Positions 46,876 to 54,585 of a stretch of 64,000 nucleotides of DNA are shown here, piece by piece; position 1 is the first letter of the stretch; each line of letters opens with the position of its first letter. The notes below the pieces were generated by a model. It was not told the DNA's origin. It was given only the letters and a program-made list of their open reading frames with translations, and did no database searches. The DNA lies in NCBI RefSeq assembly GCF_000426225.1, contig NZ_AUEY01000005.1, forward strand, positions 81,652 to 145,651, in the 5' to 3' direction. Origin of the DNA: Desulforegula conservatrix Mb1Pa. GTDB lineage: Bacteria > Desulfobacterota > Desulfobacteria > Desulfobacterales > Desulforegulaceae. A program made the position numbers and the translations under genes.

Positions 46876-47496
46876 ATGGCGGAAACAAAAGGAATTATTG
46901 ATCTGACGAAACCTCTTGGAAATGAAACTGAAATTTTTTCTGATGAGGAGTACACTGATCCCGAGTTTGCAATTAATGAATGGAGCAGCGTGGATGTTCA
47001 TGGATTCAGGGTTTCGTCGATTCGTTTAGGAACCCAGACAGGCACTCACATAGACGCTCCGAACCATTTTGATCCTTCCGGAGAATGCCTCGATAAACTC
47101 ATTGTTTCTGAACTGATGGGTTCCTATTATCTAATTGATCTCCTGGAATATAATGACCTGGCCAGTTTGACAGAGCTTTGCGGAGCTTTTTCAAACGAAA
47201 GAATTATTTTCCTGCGTGCATATGAATCATCTGTAAGCGTAATCAGTAAAGACGCCTTTGATATTCTGCTTTCGTTGCCTTCGCCGGTATGGGTTGTAGG
47301 CGGGCAGATATCTATAGATGGCTATGATAAATACGCATTTCACAGATTTCTGGCGTATGCAGGCAAATATCTTGTGGAGGACCTTGATTCAGTTTCTGCC
47401 AGCAAGGTTTTGCCAGGAGGCGAGATTTTTCTTTTCCCGTTGAGACTTAATGACGTGAGTGGGTCCCCATGCAGGGTTGTCGTCAGAATGACATAA
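46876..47496 (+). CDS. Cyclase-family metal hydrolase (kynurenine-formamidase-like)
   Basis: 206 residues. The metal-binding signature HGTHxDxPxH is present as TGTHIDAPNHFDPSGECLDKL, with His, Asp and His ligands; it opens with GIIDLTKPLG, as usual for the family. Family members hydrolyse N-formylkynurenine, isatin or similar amides. It is linked to the unknown membrane-anchored protein upstream. Ends at a strong terminator. The exact substrate cannot be predicted. Confidence 0.88.
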   Translation: MAETKGIIDLTKPLGNETEIFSDEEYTDPEFAINEWSSVDVHGFRVSSIRLGTQTGTHIDAPNHFDPSGECLDKLIVSELMGSYYLIDLLEYNDLASLTELCGAFSNERIIFLRAYESSVSVISKDAFDILLSLPSPVWVVGGQISIDGYDKYAFHRFLAYAGKYLVEDLDSVSASKVLPGGEIFLFPLRLNDVSGSPCRVVVRMT

Positions 47497-47505
47497 AATG
47501 AATTT

Positions 47506-47536
47506 GAATCCCCGCCTAAGCGGGGATTCTTTTATT
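47506..47536 (+). terminator. Terminator of cyclase-family gene
   Basis: Perfect stem GAATCCCCGC / GCGGGGATTC with loop CTAA, followed by TTTTATT. Ten bases after the stop codon. Confidence 0.9.
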
Positions 47537-47848
47537 CCTGATCCAGGGTTCAAGAGGGGAGCTCCCTGGAAACGGAAACTATATAGTCGTATTTATAATT
47601 CCTATGGATTCATGGGCATTCTGATGTTGACTGACTATGCATTTCTGTGAAGATGTCTGAAGCTTATTGGGCTGTATTGTGAAAACAGCGGCATAGTTAG
47701 CAGGCCCGGATGCGCTTGTCAATGTGTTTTTTAATCATATTTTCAATTGATATTTGTCTGATGGTTGACGTGTTAACTTTTTCAACTGATTTATATGGTT
47801 GATATTGGGTTGATTTGTTCTTTTGATGAATCATCAAAAAAACAGATT
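47537..47848. other. Gap without recognised features
   Basis: 312 AT-rich bases between the terminator and the stop of the HxlR gene. No gene, repeat family member or RNA gene was seen. Confidence 0.6.
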
Positions 47849-48187
47849 CTATTTGCATAATTCCTGTGCGTTACTCTCAGCATACCGTTTCCCCCATTCA
47901 GCCATGGAATCAATAACTGGCTTGATGCTGTTTCCGGTTTCAGTAAGTGTGTATTCAACCCTTGGAGGAACTTCAGCAAAAACTTTTCTATTGACCATCC
48001 CCTTGCTTTCCATTGCCTTCAATTGCTGGGTAAGCATTTTTTGACTGATTCCGGGGATTCCTTTGAATAACTCGCTGAATCTTTTTGTTCCTGAAAAAAG
48101 CTCCCTAAGGATCAGCACAACCCATTTGTTGCCAATCAATTCAAGGGTTATTTCAACGGGGCATACGGGCATATTAATTTCTTTCAT
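47849..48187 (-). CDS. HxlR family regulator (QorR/YodB-like)
   Basis: 112 residues, one winged helix-turn-helix domain. CPVEITLELIGNKWVVLILREL with Cys9 corresponds to the redox/quinone-sensing cysteine of YodB- and QorR-type proteins; LTQQLKAMESKGMVNRKVF and PRVEYTLTETG are typical. It is divergent from a quinone-reductase gene, the known arrangement for such repressors. AGGA precedes the start. Likely senses quinones or electrophiles and represses the pair. Confidence 0.9.
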   Translation of the reverse strand: MKEINMPVCPVEITLELIGNKWVVLILRELFSGTKRFSELFKGIPGISQKMLTQQLKAMESKGMVNRKVFAEVPPRVEYTLTETGNSIKPVIDSMAEWGKRYAESNAQELCK

Positions 48188-48229
48188 GATAAAATATCCT
48201 TTAAAATCAAAAAACTTTCTTTTTGGTAA

Positions 48230-48281
48230 TAATATAACAATAAAGTGCCTTCTTGCAAAATGAAAGTAAGGTGTTTATTAT
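48230..48281. promoter_or_regulatory. Back-to-back promoters sharing a -35 hexamer
   Basis: The palindromic hexamer TTGCAA at 48253-48258 serves as -35 in both directions: rightward with -10 TATTAT at 48276 (17-base spacer), leftward with TATATT at 48230-48235 (about 17-base spacer). ACTTTCTT (48210) and GAAAGTAAGG (48262) form inverted flanks that may be the HxlR operator. Confidence 0.6.
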
Positions 48282-48344
48282 CATTACAAGAATGAAATTG
48301 GCGATGCAAAATGAATCTAATTCCTTAATTCAGGAGATTGAAAT

Positions 48345-48926
48345 ATGAATATTCTTATTGTTTACACACATCCGAATCCCGGAAGCTTTAATCATGCAAT
48401 TCTTGAAACAGTTAAAAATGCTGCGGAAGCAAAAGGGCATAATGTAAATGTAAGGGATCTTTATAGCCTTGGGTTTAATCCTGTTTTAACCCCTGATGAT
48501 TTAGCCGCAATTCAGGCTGGCAAGACTCCTGAAACAATTAAAACTGAACAGGCGTTTATCGAGAAAAGCGATCTCGTTATTGCAGTCCATCCGATCTGGT
48601 GGACAGGCCTTCCTGCAATGTACAAAGGCTATATTGACCGTGTTTTTTCATACGGTTTTGCTTATGCGATAACAGAAAATGGCATAAAAGGACTTCTTGG
48701 CGATAAGAAAATAATCGTTTTCAATACAACCGGAATGCCTGATGAAGTATATGTTCCCATGGGAATGCACGATTCCCTGAAGATGACATCTGACAAGGGA
48801 ATCTATGAGTTTTCTGGCATTAAGGTTCTCGGCCATCACTTTTTCGGTGGCGTCACAATGATAGATGATGCTGCAAGAAAGGCTTTACTTGAAAGAATTG
48901 TGAAAATACTTGATGAGCAAATCTGA
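48345..48926 (+). CDS. Flavodoxin-fold NAD(P)H quinone reductase
   Basis: 193 residues of the NQO1/KefF/MdaB family. ILIVYTHPNPGSFNHAIL at the N-terminus binds FMN/FAD phosphate; AVHPIWWTGLPAMYKGYIDRVF is the diagnostic loop. Reduces quinones by two electrons and so protects against electrophiles. The start has AGGAGA upstream. Divergent from the HxlR regulator that probably controls it. Confidence 0.92.
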   Translation: MNILIVYTHPNPGSFNHAILETVKNAAEAKGHNVNVRDLYSLGFNPVLTPDDLAAIQAGKTPETIKTEQAFIEKSDLVIAVHPIWWTGLPAMYKGYIDRVFSYGFAYAITENGIKGLLGDKKIIVFNTTGMPDEVYVPMGMHDSLKMTSDKGIYEFSGIKVLGHHFFGGVTMIDDAARKALLERIVKILDEQI

Positions 48927-48952
48927 TGGAGATTCTTGATAGTTTTTTTGTG

Positions 48953-48982
48953 CCTCCGGCTTTTTTAGATCTGAGCCGGAGG
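48953..48982. terminator. Hairpin between convergent genes
   Basis: CCTCCGGCT / AGCCGGAGG stem with a 12-base loop between the quinone reductase and ppnP stops. T-runs are weak, with TTTTTTT upstream of the plus-strand stem, so it serves better in the minus direction. Confidence 0.5.
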
Positions 48983-48997
48983 TATGGAAATGCTAAA

Positions 48998-49312
48998 CTA
49001 TTTTATGAACGAACAGCAGTAATCAGATATTACCTTTACCTTCATTGTAAATTTTGAATTTGCCGGAACTTCAAAGGCTTCCCCGCCTTTTATCTGCTTC
49101 CAGTCCGTTGTGCCAGGAAGAAGCACATCAAGATCGCCAGCAAGAATTTCCATGATTTCCTTGTCAGCAGTTCCAAATTCATATTCGCCCGGCAGCATTA
49201 CCCCAAGAGTTTTCTTGGATCCATCCGGGAATACGATTGTGCGGCTCGTGACCTTTCCATCAAAGTAAATATTTGCTTTTTTGATAACTGCTACATTTGT
49301 GAACTCAGACAT
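48998..49312 (-). CDS. ppnP: Pyrimidine/purine nucleoside phosphorylase PpnP
   Basis: 104 residues forming one small cupin. [23 protein letters not shown] and [27 protein letters not shown] follow the E. coli PpnP (YaiE, DUF1255) pattern throughout. The enzyme phosphorolyses several nucleosides to base plus ribose-1-phosphate. GGAGAT precedes the start. The downstream distance to the outer-membrane gene is 15 bases, so they may be co-transcribed. Confidence 0.92.
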   Translation of the reverse strand: MSEFTNVAVIKKANIYFDGKVTSRTIVFPDGSKKTLGVMLPGEYEFGTADKEIMEILAGDLDVLLPGTTDWKQIKGGEAFEVPANSKFTMKVKVISDYCCSFIK

Positions 49313-49327
49313 TGTATCTCCATAATT

Positions 49328-49807
49328 TTAGCGAAAATAGAAACGTACTCCAACCCCTGCATCAAGACTGAAATCTGTTTCAGGAACAATATCAAGTACA
49401 GGGGCGATTTCAGCGAATATATCAAAAGGGTGTTTAGCAAACAGATAGTTTATTCCAAGCGGAATTCTGAGGCCCAGACGAGTGTCTCCATCATTGTCAT
49501 CATCGTGATGGCCATGATTTTCATCTTTGTCTTCGAATCTAAGACGTCCGCCTATTCCGAAATGAAACGGAACATTGCTTTTATTGGTAAGGCTCGAATT
49601 GTGGAACAGATAATCCATATGTATGTTGAAGGCGTCGCTCGACCATCCTGCGGCCGCATCAACGGCGTTGTTTCCGAACCATTTTTTGACGCTGAGACCT
49701 GTGGGAGAACCCACGATCATGCCTATTCCGAAGTCATTTCTGGCGTATGCAGGTAATGCAAACATAAAAGAGATAAGTAAGAACAACAGTATATTGTATC
49801 TTTTCAT
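49328..49807 (-). CDS. Small outer-membrane beta-barrel protein
   Basis: 159 residues from the ATG at 49807; the frame open to 49867 adds 20 residues before the signal peptide and is rejected. A signal peptide (MKRYNILLFLLISFMFALPAYA) is followed by alternating-hydrophobic strands ending in VGVRFYFR, an outer-membrane barrel terminus. One loop is unusually acidic and His-rich (DKDENHGHHDDDNDGDTR). Function unknown. Upstream of ppnP on the same strand. Confidence 0.75.
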   Translation of the reverse strand: MKRYNILLFLLISFMFALPAYARNDFGIGMIVGSPTGLSVKKWFGNNAVDAAAGWSSDAFNIHMDYLFHNSSLTNKSNVPFHFGIGGRLRFEDKDENHGHHDDDNDGDTRLGLRIPLGINYLFAKHPFDIFAEIAPVLDIVPETDFSLDAGVGVRFYFR

Positions 49808-49951
49808 ATTTTTATCCTGTGCTTTTATTAAAAACTGTAAAATGTTTTTGAGCCATTCAAATGGCATTATTGCCTAAAAATATCAAGCCCATTTGTGATT
49901 AGTCCCGGGCGTCGTTGGTATAGGGTGAGGTGGCGATATGCTTAAGGGCAT

Positions 49952-50080
49952 CTCTAAAAATGGCTTTTTTGCGCGTTAGCTGCGTCAGCGTCGTACTCGA
50001 AGCCTCATTTATACCACATAAACTCCGGTTCTCCGTGCGACGCTTCATTGCTACCACATCAAAAATTCTAATTTTTAGAG
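49952..50080. repeat. MITE-like element, second family, copy 3
   Basis: CTCTAAAAAT / ATTTTTAGAG ends; the inverted similarity extends outward to CTTAAGGGCA and GCACCCTTAAG, giving about 21-bp ends. The interior matches the copies at 24165 and 44301. Confidence 0.88.
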
Positions 50081-50105
50081 GCACCCTTAAGCTTTTGATT
50101 CCACG

Positions 50106-51056
50106 TCAGGAGGATTCAAAAATGTCTCTTAACTGGTTTATTAAGTGTTCAGGAATGAAATTCTGACTTTCTGAAATCTGCAACGCTATTTTTCCGAGTT
50201 CTATATATGCTTTTTTAAGATCAGGAGTTTTTTCAGTAATACCATTAATATGAGCAATTACAGTTGTCGCATCCCCCCTTGACACCGGGCCGGTAAGTGC
50301 CTGTTCTACCCCCATTTTCTCCATGTTGGCAAGGGTCCCCTTTACAAGGGGAAGAAGAAATTCGAAAGCTTTTTCTTCTGGTATTCCAGATGCGGCCATT
50401 ACCTCGGACGCCATTTTCATCAAAGAAACAAGGTAGTTTGAAGCGATCACGGCCGAGGCATGATAAAGAGTCTTGGCGTTACCATCTATTTCATAAGGCC
50501 TTGCGCCAAGATCTATAGCCATTTTTTTTGCTTGCGCCACAGCTTCTGCATAGCCTTCGACGGCTATAAGAATGTCCTTGAACGGGTTGATCTCTGTATC
50601 TCCGCCTGCGAGACTTTGAAGAGGATGAAACGATGCCGTCAGTGCGCCTTTTTTTGCCGCTTCTAATAGAATCGAAGAAGGCAGGGAACCACTAAGATGA
50701 AAAACAATACTGCCAGTATTGAATCCGCCTCCCTTTGCAATTTCAGCGCAGGTCGGTTTTATAAGTGAATCAGGAGTTGATATGAATATTATGTCGCTAC
50801 ACGAGGCAGCATGAGAAGCTTCACTGCACACTTTTTCAGCATTGACCTCAATTGACAGCTTTTCAGCCTTAGTTATATCAGGGTCAAAAAGTGCTTCTAT
50901 TTTATAGCCGGACCTTGAAAGCCAGAATCCAAGTTTTGATCCTGCCCTTCCGCAGCCTATGATGGCTATTATTTTGCTCCTGGTTTTATGATTCTGGCTG
51001 ATAGGGCCTCCTGAGGAGAAAATATTGGATTGGTTGATGGCCTCGCAAAAAGGCAA
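50106..51056 (-). CDS. Rossmann-fold DUF2520 protein next to panB
   Basis: About 300 residues. N-terminal Rossmann dinucleotide-binding fold IIAIIGCGRAGSKLGFWLSRSG, then a 6-phosphogluconate-dehydrogenase-like helical DUF2520 domain (SLAGGDTEINPFKD, LYHASAVIASNYLVSL). This family is often encoded beside pantothenate genes, as here (panB 54 bases upstream), and a role in ketopantoate reduction has been considered; that is inference. The only canonical start in the open frame is a TTG at 51056 without a ribosome site; an AGGAGG lies inside the frame near 51012, so the true start is unresolved. Confidence 0.82.
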   Translation of the reverse strand: MPFCEAINQSNIFSSGGPISQNHKTRSKIIAIIGCGRAGSKLGFWLSRSGYKIEALFDPDITKAEKLSIEVNAEKVCSEASHAASCSDIIFISTPDSLIKPTCAEIAKGGGFNTGSIVFHLSGSLPSSILLEAAKKGALTASFHPLQSLAGGDTEINPFKDILIAVEGYAEAVAQAKKMAIDLGARPYEIDGNAKTLYHASAVIASNYLVSLMKMASEVMAASGIPEEKAFEFLLPLVKGTLANMEKMGVEQALTGPVSRGDATTVIAHINGITEKTPDLKKAYIELGKIALQISESQNFIPEHLINQLRDIFESS

Positions 51057-51065
51057 AAAAAGATG

Positions 51066-51104
51066 CGTAGGTCGGATTAGGACGTTCTTTGTCCGTAATC
51101 CGAC
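51066..51104. repeat. GTCGGATTA hairpin between panB and DUF2520 gene
   Basis: GTAGGTCGGATTAGGACG with arm GTCCGTAATCCGAC. Same family as 13338-13375, 20239-20340 and 26140-26176. Ends seven bases before the panB stop. Confidence 0.8.
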
Positions 51105-51110
51105 GTTAAA

Positions 51111-51899
51111 TTAATAGCAGTGTTCCTTTGCCGGAAATTCACCCTTTGAAACATCCTCCACATAAGACCTGAAAGCGGTTTCCACAGTTTCAGCCATATT
51201 GGCGTATTTTTTAACAAATTTAGGTACATGACCAATATTAAGGCCGAGCATGTCATGCATTACAAGAACCTGGCCGTCACAGCCAGGGCCGGCGCCAATT
51301 CCAATTGTTGGGATATACAGCTTGCCGGATATTGTCTCTGCTATTGAGGCCGGTATTCCTTCAAGCACAACTGAAAAAGCTCCTGCCTGCTGGACTTTGA
51401 AGGCGTCTTCAAGGAGTCTGTCCTCATCCCTCTGTATCCTGTATCCGCCCATCTGATGAACAGACTGGGGAGTCAGGCCTATATGGGCCTGAACAAGAAT
51501 TCCTGCCTTTGATATTGCAGATATGGTTTCGCATACTGATGCTCCGCCTTCAAGTTTTATGGCTGCAGCTCCGCCTTCTTTTACGAGTCTGCCCGCGTTT
51601 GTGATGGCATCAGCTATGCTGGCGTGATAAGACATGAACGGCATGTCAGCTACGACAAAAGCAGTTTTTGATGCTCTTGTGACAAGCCTTGTGTGATAAA
51701 CCATTTCATCCATTGTGATCGGGAGGGTTGACGAATGTCCCTGGACAACCATTGCGGCAGAATCGCCCACAAGTATGATGTGAATTCCCGCAGCATCTGC
51801 AAGCGCTGCAAATGTATAATCATAAGCAGTTATTGATGAAATTTTTTCACCATTCTGTTTCATTTTGCGGAGAGTGTTTACTGTTACCTGGGCCTTCAT
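51111..51899 (-). CDS. panB: 3-methyl-2-oxobutanoate hydroxymethyltransferase
   Basis: 262 residues. First step of pantothenate synthesis: methylene-THF plus ketoisovalerate to ketopantoate. [53 protein letters not shown] and [17 protein letters not shown] are all conserved. The ATG at 51899 has GGAG eight bases upstream; the ATG two codons earlier is too close to that site. Followed by the DUF2520 gene on the same strand. No panC or panD in the window. Confidence 0.96.
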   Translation of the reverse strand: MKAQVTVNTLRKMKQNGEKISSITAYDYTFAALADAAGIHIILVGDSAAMVVQGHSSTLPITMDEMVYHTRLVTRASKTAFVVADMPFMSYHASIADAITNAGRLVKEGGAAAIKLEGGASVCETISAISKAGILVQAHIGLTPQSVHQMGGYRIQRDEDRLLEDAFKVQQAGAFSVVLEGIPASIAETISGKLYIPTIGIGAGPGCDGQVLVMHDMLGLNIGHVPKFVKKYANMAETVETAFRSYVEDVSKGEFPAKEHCY

Positions 51900-52034
51900 T
51901 TTCATGCCTCCGTTTGTGTTTTTTTTGTTTTATATCAGCCCTGTTTTTCCAGAGCCTTAACCTTTAAAACATGAAAACAGAAAAAGTAAACCCCTTATGA
52001 TGTTTTTTTGATGACATACCCTGGATTTAAAATT

Positions 52035-52168
52035 GACAAGGTCGCAAAAAGTCAAAAAAAGGCATCGGCGTCATGCCGGACTTGATCCGGCATATTCGTA
52101 TTTTCAGAGACTTCTGGATTCCTGCCTGCGCCGGATAAACGGAAATCGGACTTCTTGTGCCCCTGTCA
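52035..52168. repeat. Composite palindromic repeat, copy C
   Basis: Inverted copy: GGTCGCAAAAAGTC end, GTCATGCCGGACTTG palindrome first, then a decayed GCCTGCGCCGG palindrome, with a degenerate right end. Lies between panB and the CDF gene. Confidence 0.85.
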
Positions 52169-52193
52169 TTGTTTATTATGCTCAGCACGATTT

Positions 52194-53108
52194 TTAATTA
52201 TGGTACTGATGGGGTTCAGCATGAACTATCACATCGGCGTTTGGTATGATTTTTTTGATGGTTTCTTCTATTTGCTCGGTGAGAGCATGGGCATGATTCA
52301 GAGTCTGATCTCCGTCCATCAGCACATGGAGATCAATGAAAAGATGGGCGCCCGATGGTCTGATTCTTATGCCGTGGCAATCAATGATATGGGGCAGGGC
52401 TTCCACTGTTTCTTTTATCTGCATGGGCAGGTCTTGGGGCGCTGTGTCTATGAGCGCGTCAATGCTGCGTTTACCGAGCTTGATGCTGATAACGACAACG
52501 ATCACTGCAACAATCATGGCTGACACTGCATCAGTCTTTTCAAGAAACTGCTGATTCGGGAAAAACTCGGCTGCTTTGACACCTATAAGCCCAATAAGAA
52601 CCACCATCGAGCTCCAGATATCTGTCCTGAAATGAAGCGCATCGGCCTCTAATGCCTGGCTGTTATATTTTTTGGCTGCCTTCATGAGCATTCTGGATCT
52701 TGAAAAATCTATAATAATGGATGTAAGCATGACCACGAATGCCCAAATCGAGGCATCAACTTTTTTGGGTTCGAAAAACAGATGCTGAATTGACTCGTAA
52801 AAAATCCATCCGCAGGTAACAAGAAGCAGAAATGTTTCTGCCAGGGCCGAAAGGTTTTCAACCTTGCCATGCCCATAATGATGGTAATCGTCGGCGGGCT
52901 GATCTGCAACCCTTACCGCCATGAGTGTTATGATTGCCGCGACCATATCAAGCAGAGAATGGGCTGTTTCTGCAAGAATACCGAGACTTCCGGTTTTCAG
53001 ACCCACAATAAGTTTGAATCCTGTAAGGAGCAGGGCAGCGATTACGGAGTTGAACGCTGCGCTATGTTTTTCGTTTGCCGCAATATCCGGCTGCATTTCA
53101 TTGCTCAT
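52194..53108 (-). CDS. Cation diffusion facilitator metal exporter
   Basis: 304 residues. Six membrane helices with metal-site pairs in AETAHSLLDMVAAI (helix 2) and LHFRTDIWSSMVVL (helix 5), a YHHYGHGKVENLSALAE loop, and a cytoplasmic C-terminal dimer domain ending HAEPHQYHN. Exports divalent metal such as Zn, Fe or Mn in exchange for protons. The helix 2 and 5 residues are His/Asp type, which favours Zn or Fe, but this is weak. The ATG at 53108 follows GGTGG; the frame open to 53123 is less likely. Confidence 0.92.
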   Translation of the reverse strand: MSNEMQPDIAANEKHSAAFNSVIAALLLTGFKLIVGLKTGSLGILAETAHSLLDMVAAIITLMAVRVADQPADDYHHYGHGKVENLSALAETFLLLVTCGWIFYESIQHLFFEPKKVDASIWAFVVMLTSIIIDFSRSRMLMKAAKKYNSQALEADALHFRTDIWSSMVVLIGLIGVKAAEFFPNQQFLEKTDAVSAMIVAVIVVVISIKLGKRSIDALIDTAPQDLPMQIKETVEALPHIIDCHGIRIRPSGAHLFIDLHVLMDGDQTLNHAHALTEQIEETIKKIIPNADVIVHAEPHQYHN

Positions 53109-53142
53109 ATTTCCACCATACATTTGAATTAAGGAGACATTT

Positions 53143-53270
53143 GATGGTATTGCAAAAAGTCAGAAAAGGGCTTTAGCGTCATGGCGAACTTGATCCGGAA
53201 TCCATTATTCTTAGACACTTATGGCTTCCGGCCTTCGCCGGAATGACTGAAATTTGACTTTTTAAGACCT
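53143..53270. repeat. Composite palindromic repeat, copy D
   Basis: Inverted, diverged copy: GCAAAAAGTC end, GTCATGGCGAACTTGATCCG, GGCCTTCGCCGGAATGAC, GACTTTTTAAGACC end. Just upstream of the CDF start. Confidence 0.85.
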
Positions 53271-53376
53271 ATTCACATTTAAACTAACCGAAAAAATACA
53301 GCATATAAATTAATCCTGAAAGAGCTTTTGCCAGACGTTTCCCCAAAAGCAGCCCCAGGCAAAGCCCCTCAGTGGT

Positions 53377-54288
53377 CTACCATTTTTTAAGACGCCAGAA
53401 TGAAAGGAATATTCCCACAGAGATAGCTGCAAGTCCGAGTATGATCCAGAATGCGTACGAGTGCTCTGATATCGGTATTTTAACGTTCATGGAGAAAGCG
53501 CTTACCACGAATGTCGGAACCATTATGGCAATGGTGACTACGTTCAGGGTTTTCATCAGGATATTGATGTTGTTGCTGACAACAGAGGCCCTGGCGTCCA
53601 TCATGCTGGAAACGATGTTGGAGTAAATTTCGGCAAGCCTGTAGCACTGGCTGTTATCTATGAGTATATCCTCGAGAAGCTCCTGCTCGTTCTCGTTGAA
53701 CATAATTTTTTGATTGTTTTTCATTTTGTGAAGAAGAATGCCATTGGAACTTATCGCGTTTAGATAATAAACAAGGCCCTTGCTGAGGGAAAACATGAAC
53801 AGCAGATATTTGTTTTCCATGGAAGCATTTATCTTGTTTTCGAGTTCGTCAGATATCTGCCTCATTATTTTCAGGTGATCCACAAAATGATAAATGCAGT
53901 ATCCAAGAGTAAGCATAAGAAATGATTTTACGGACTGCACTTTCATGAAACGCTTGTCCGTAAGTACAGGTATTTCACTGTCTGATATTATTATGATTTT
54001 TTCCTCAAAAAGGAAAATACCGGTGGACGCCACGTTGAACTGATATCCTGATTCTGATGAATAGGTCTGGGGCTTTTTTACAATTATGGCGACATGATTG
54101 TCCTCAAACTCAATTCTTGAAAGCTCATCAGGGTCAATGGCCGAATTCAGGGTGTGTTCGTCAATGCCATGACTCTCAATTAAAGCTGCCTTCTCCTCAT
54201 TCGTAGGATTGATGTAAATACTGATTGTTGAATCATCGCTCTGGGCTGGAACGATTTTATTGCCGATGATATTGTAAAACTGGCTCAT
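53377..54288 (-). CDS. CorA-family divalent-metal channel with SMN variant
   Basis: 303 residues. A long N-terminal cytoplasmic domain, a long stalk helix (SSMMDARASVVSNNINILMKTLNVVTIAIM) and two C-terminal membrane helices, with the basic WRLKKW end typical of CorA. The signature Gly-Met-Asn between the two helices reads SMN (266-268: AFSMNVKIP). The Gly is almost invariant in CorA proteins, so selectivity or transport may be altered. Monocistronic. Confidence 0.9.
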   Translation of the reverse strand: MSQFYNIIGNKIVPAQSDDSTISIYINPTNEEKAALIESHGIDEHTLNSAIDPDELSRIEFEDNHVAIIVKKPQTYSSESGYQFNVASTGIFLFEEKIIIISDSEIPVLTDKRFMKVQSVKSFLMLTLGYCIYHFVDHLKIMRQISDELENKINASMENKYLLFMFSLSKGLVYYLNAISSNGILLHKMKNNQKIMFNENEQELLEDILIDNSQCYRLAEIYSNIVSSMMDARASVVSNNINILMKTLNVVTIAIMVPTFVVSAFSMNVKIPISEHSYAFWIILGLAAISVGIFLSFWRLKKW

Positions 54289-54537
54289 GTAAATCCCTTG
54301 AATTCAAAAAATAATGCCTGAAGATTGTTCCCGGAGAATACTTTTGTCGTGGCTTAAGGTTGTTTCTTGTGAACACAAAACCAATGGCTTAAAAAAATGC
54401 TAAGCTTTGCTAAAACATCTGCAATGATTCTGAAAAAGCTTCCAAATAAGGCCAAAACCTGATCAGATATTAAATAGCCTGCCTTATAAAGCAAGAACAA
54501 AATTATGTTTAGGCTGAAATATGCGGATGACAAAGCA
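54289..54537. other. Gap between CorA-type and radical SAM genes
   Basis: About 250 bases. A 63-codon hydrophobic frame (54354-54545) is present on the minus strand but has no good ribosome site and overlaps a terminator-like hairpin, so it is not called as a gene. Nothing else seen. Confidence 0.5.
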
Positions 54538-54562
54538 GAGCCCATGACATGCTCATGGGCTC
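54538..54562 (-). terminator. Hairpin after radical SAM gene
   Basis: Perfect 10-bp stem GAGCCCATGA / TCATGGGCTC with loop CATGC, 23 bases after the radical SAM stop. No strong T-run, so termination is only probable. Confidence 0.5.
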
Positions 54563-54585
54563 TGGCTGAATCCTAAAATGGAGTC

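Noticed and set aside
54354..54545. 63-codon hydrophobic frame
   Set aside because: No ribosome site, overlaps a terminator-like hairpin, and composition is that of AT-rich intergenic DNA. A real small membrane protein cannot be fully excluded.
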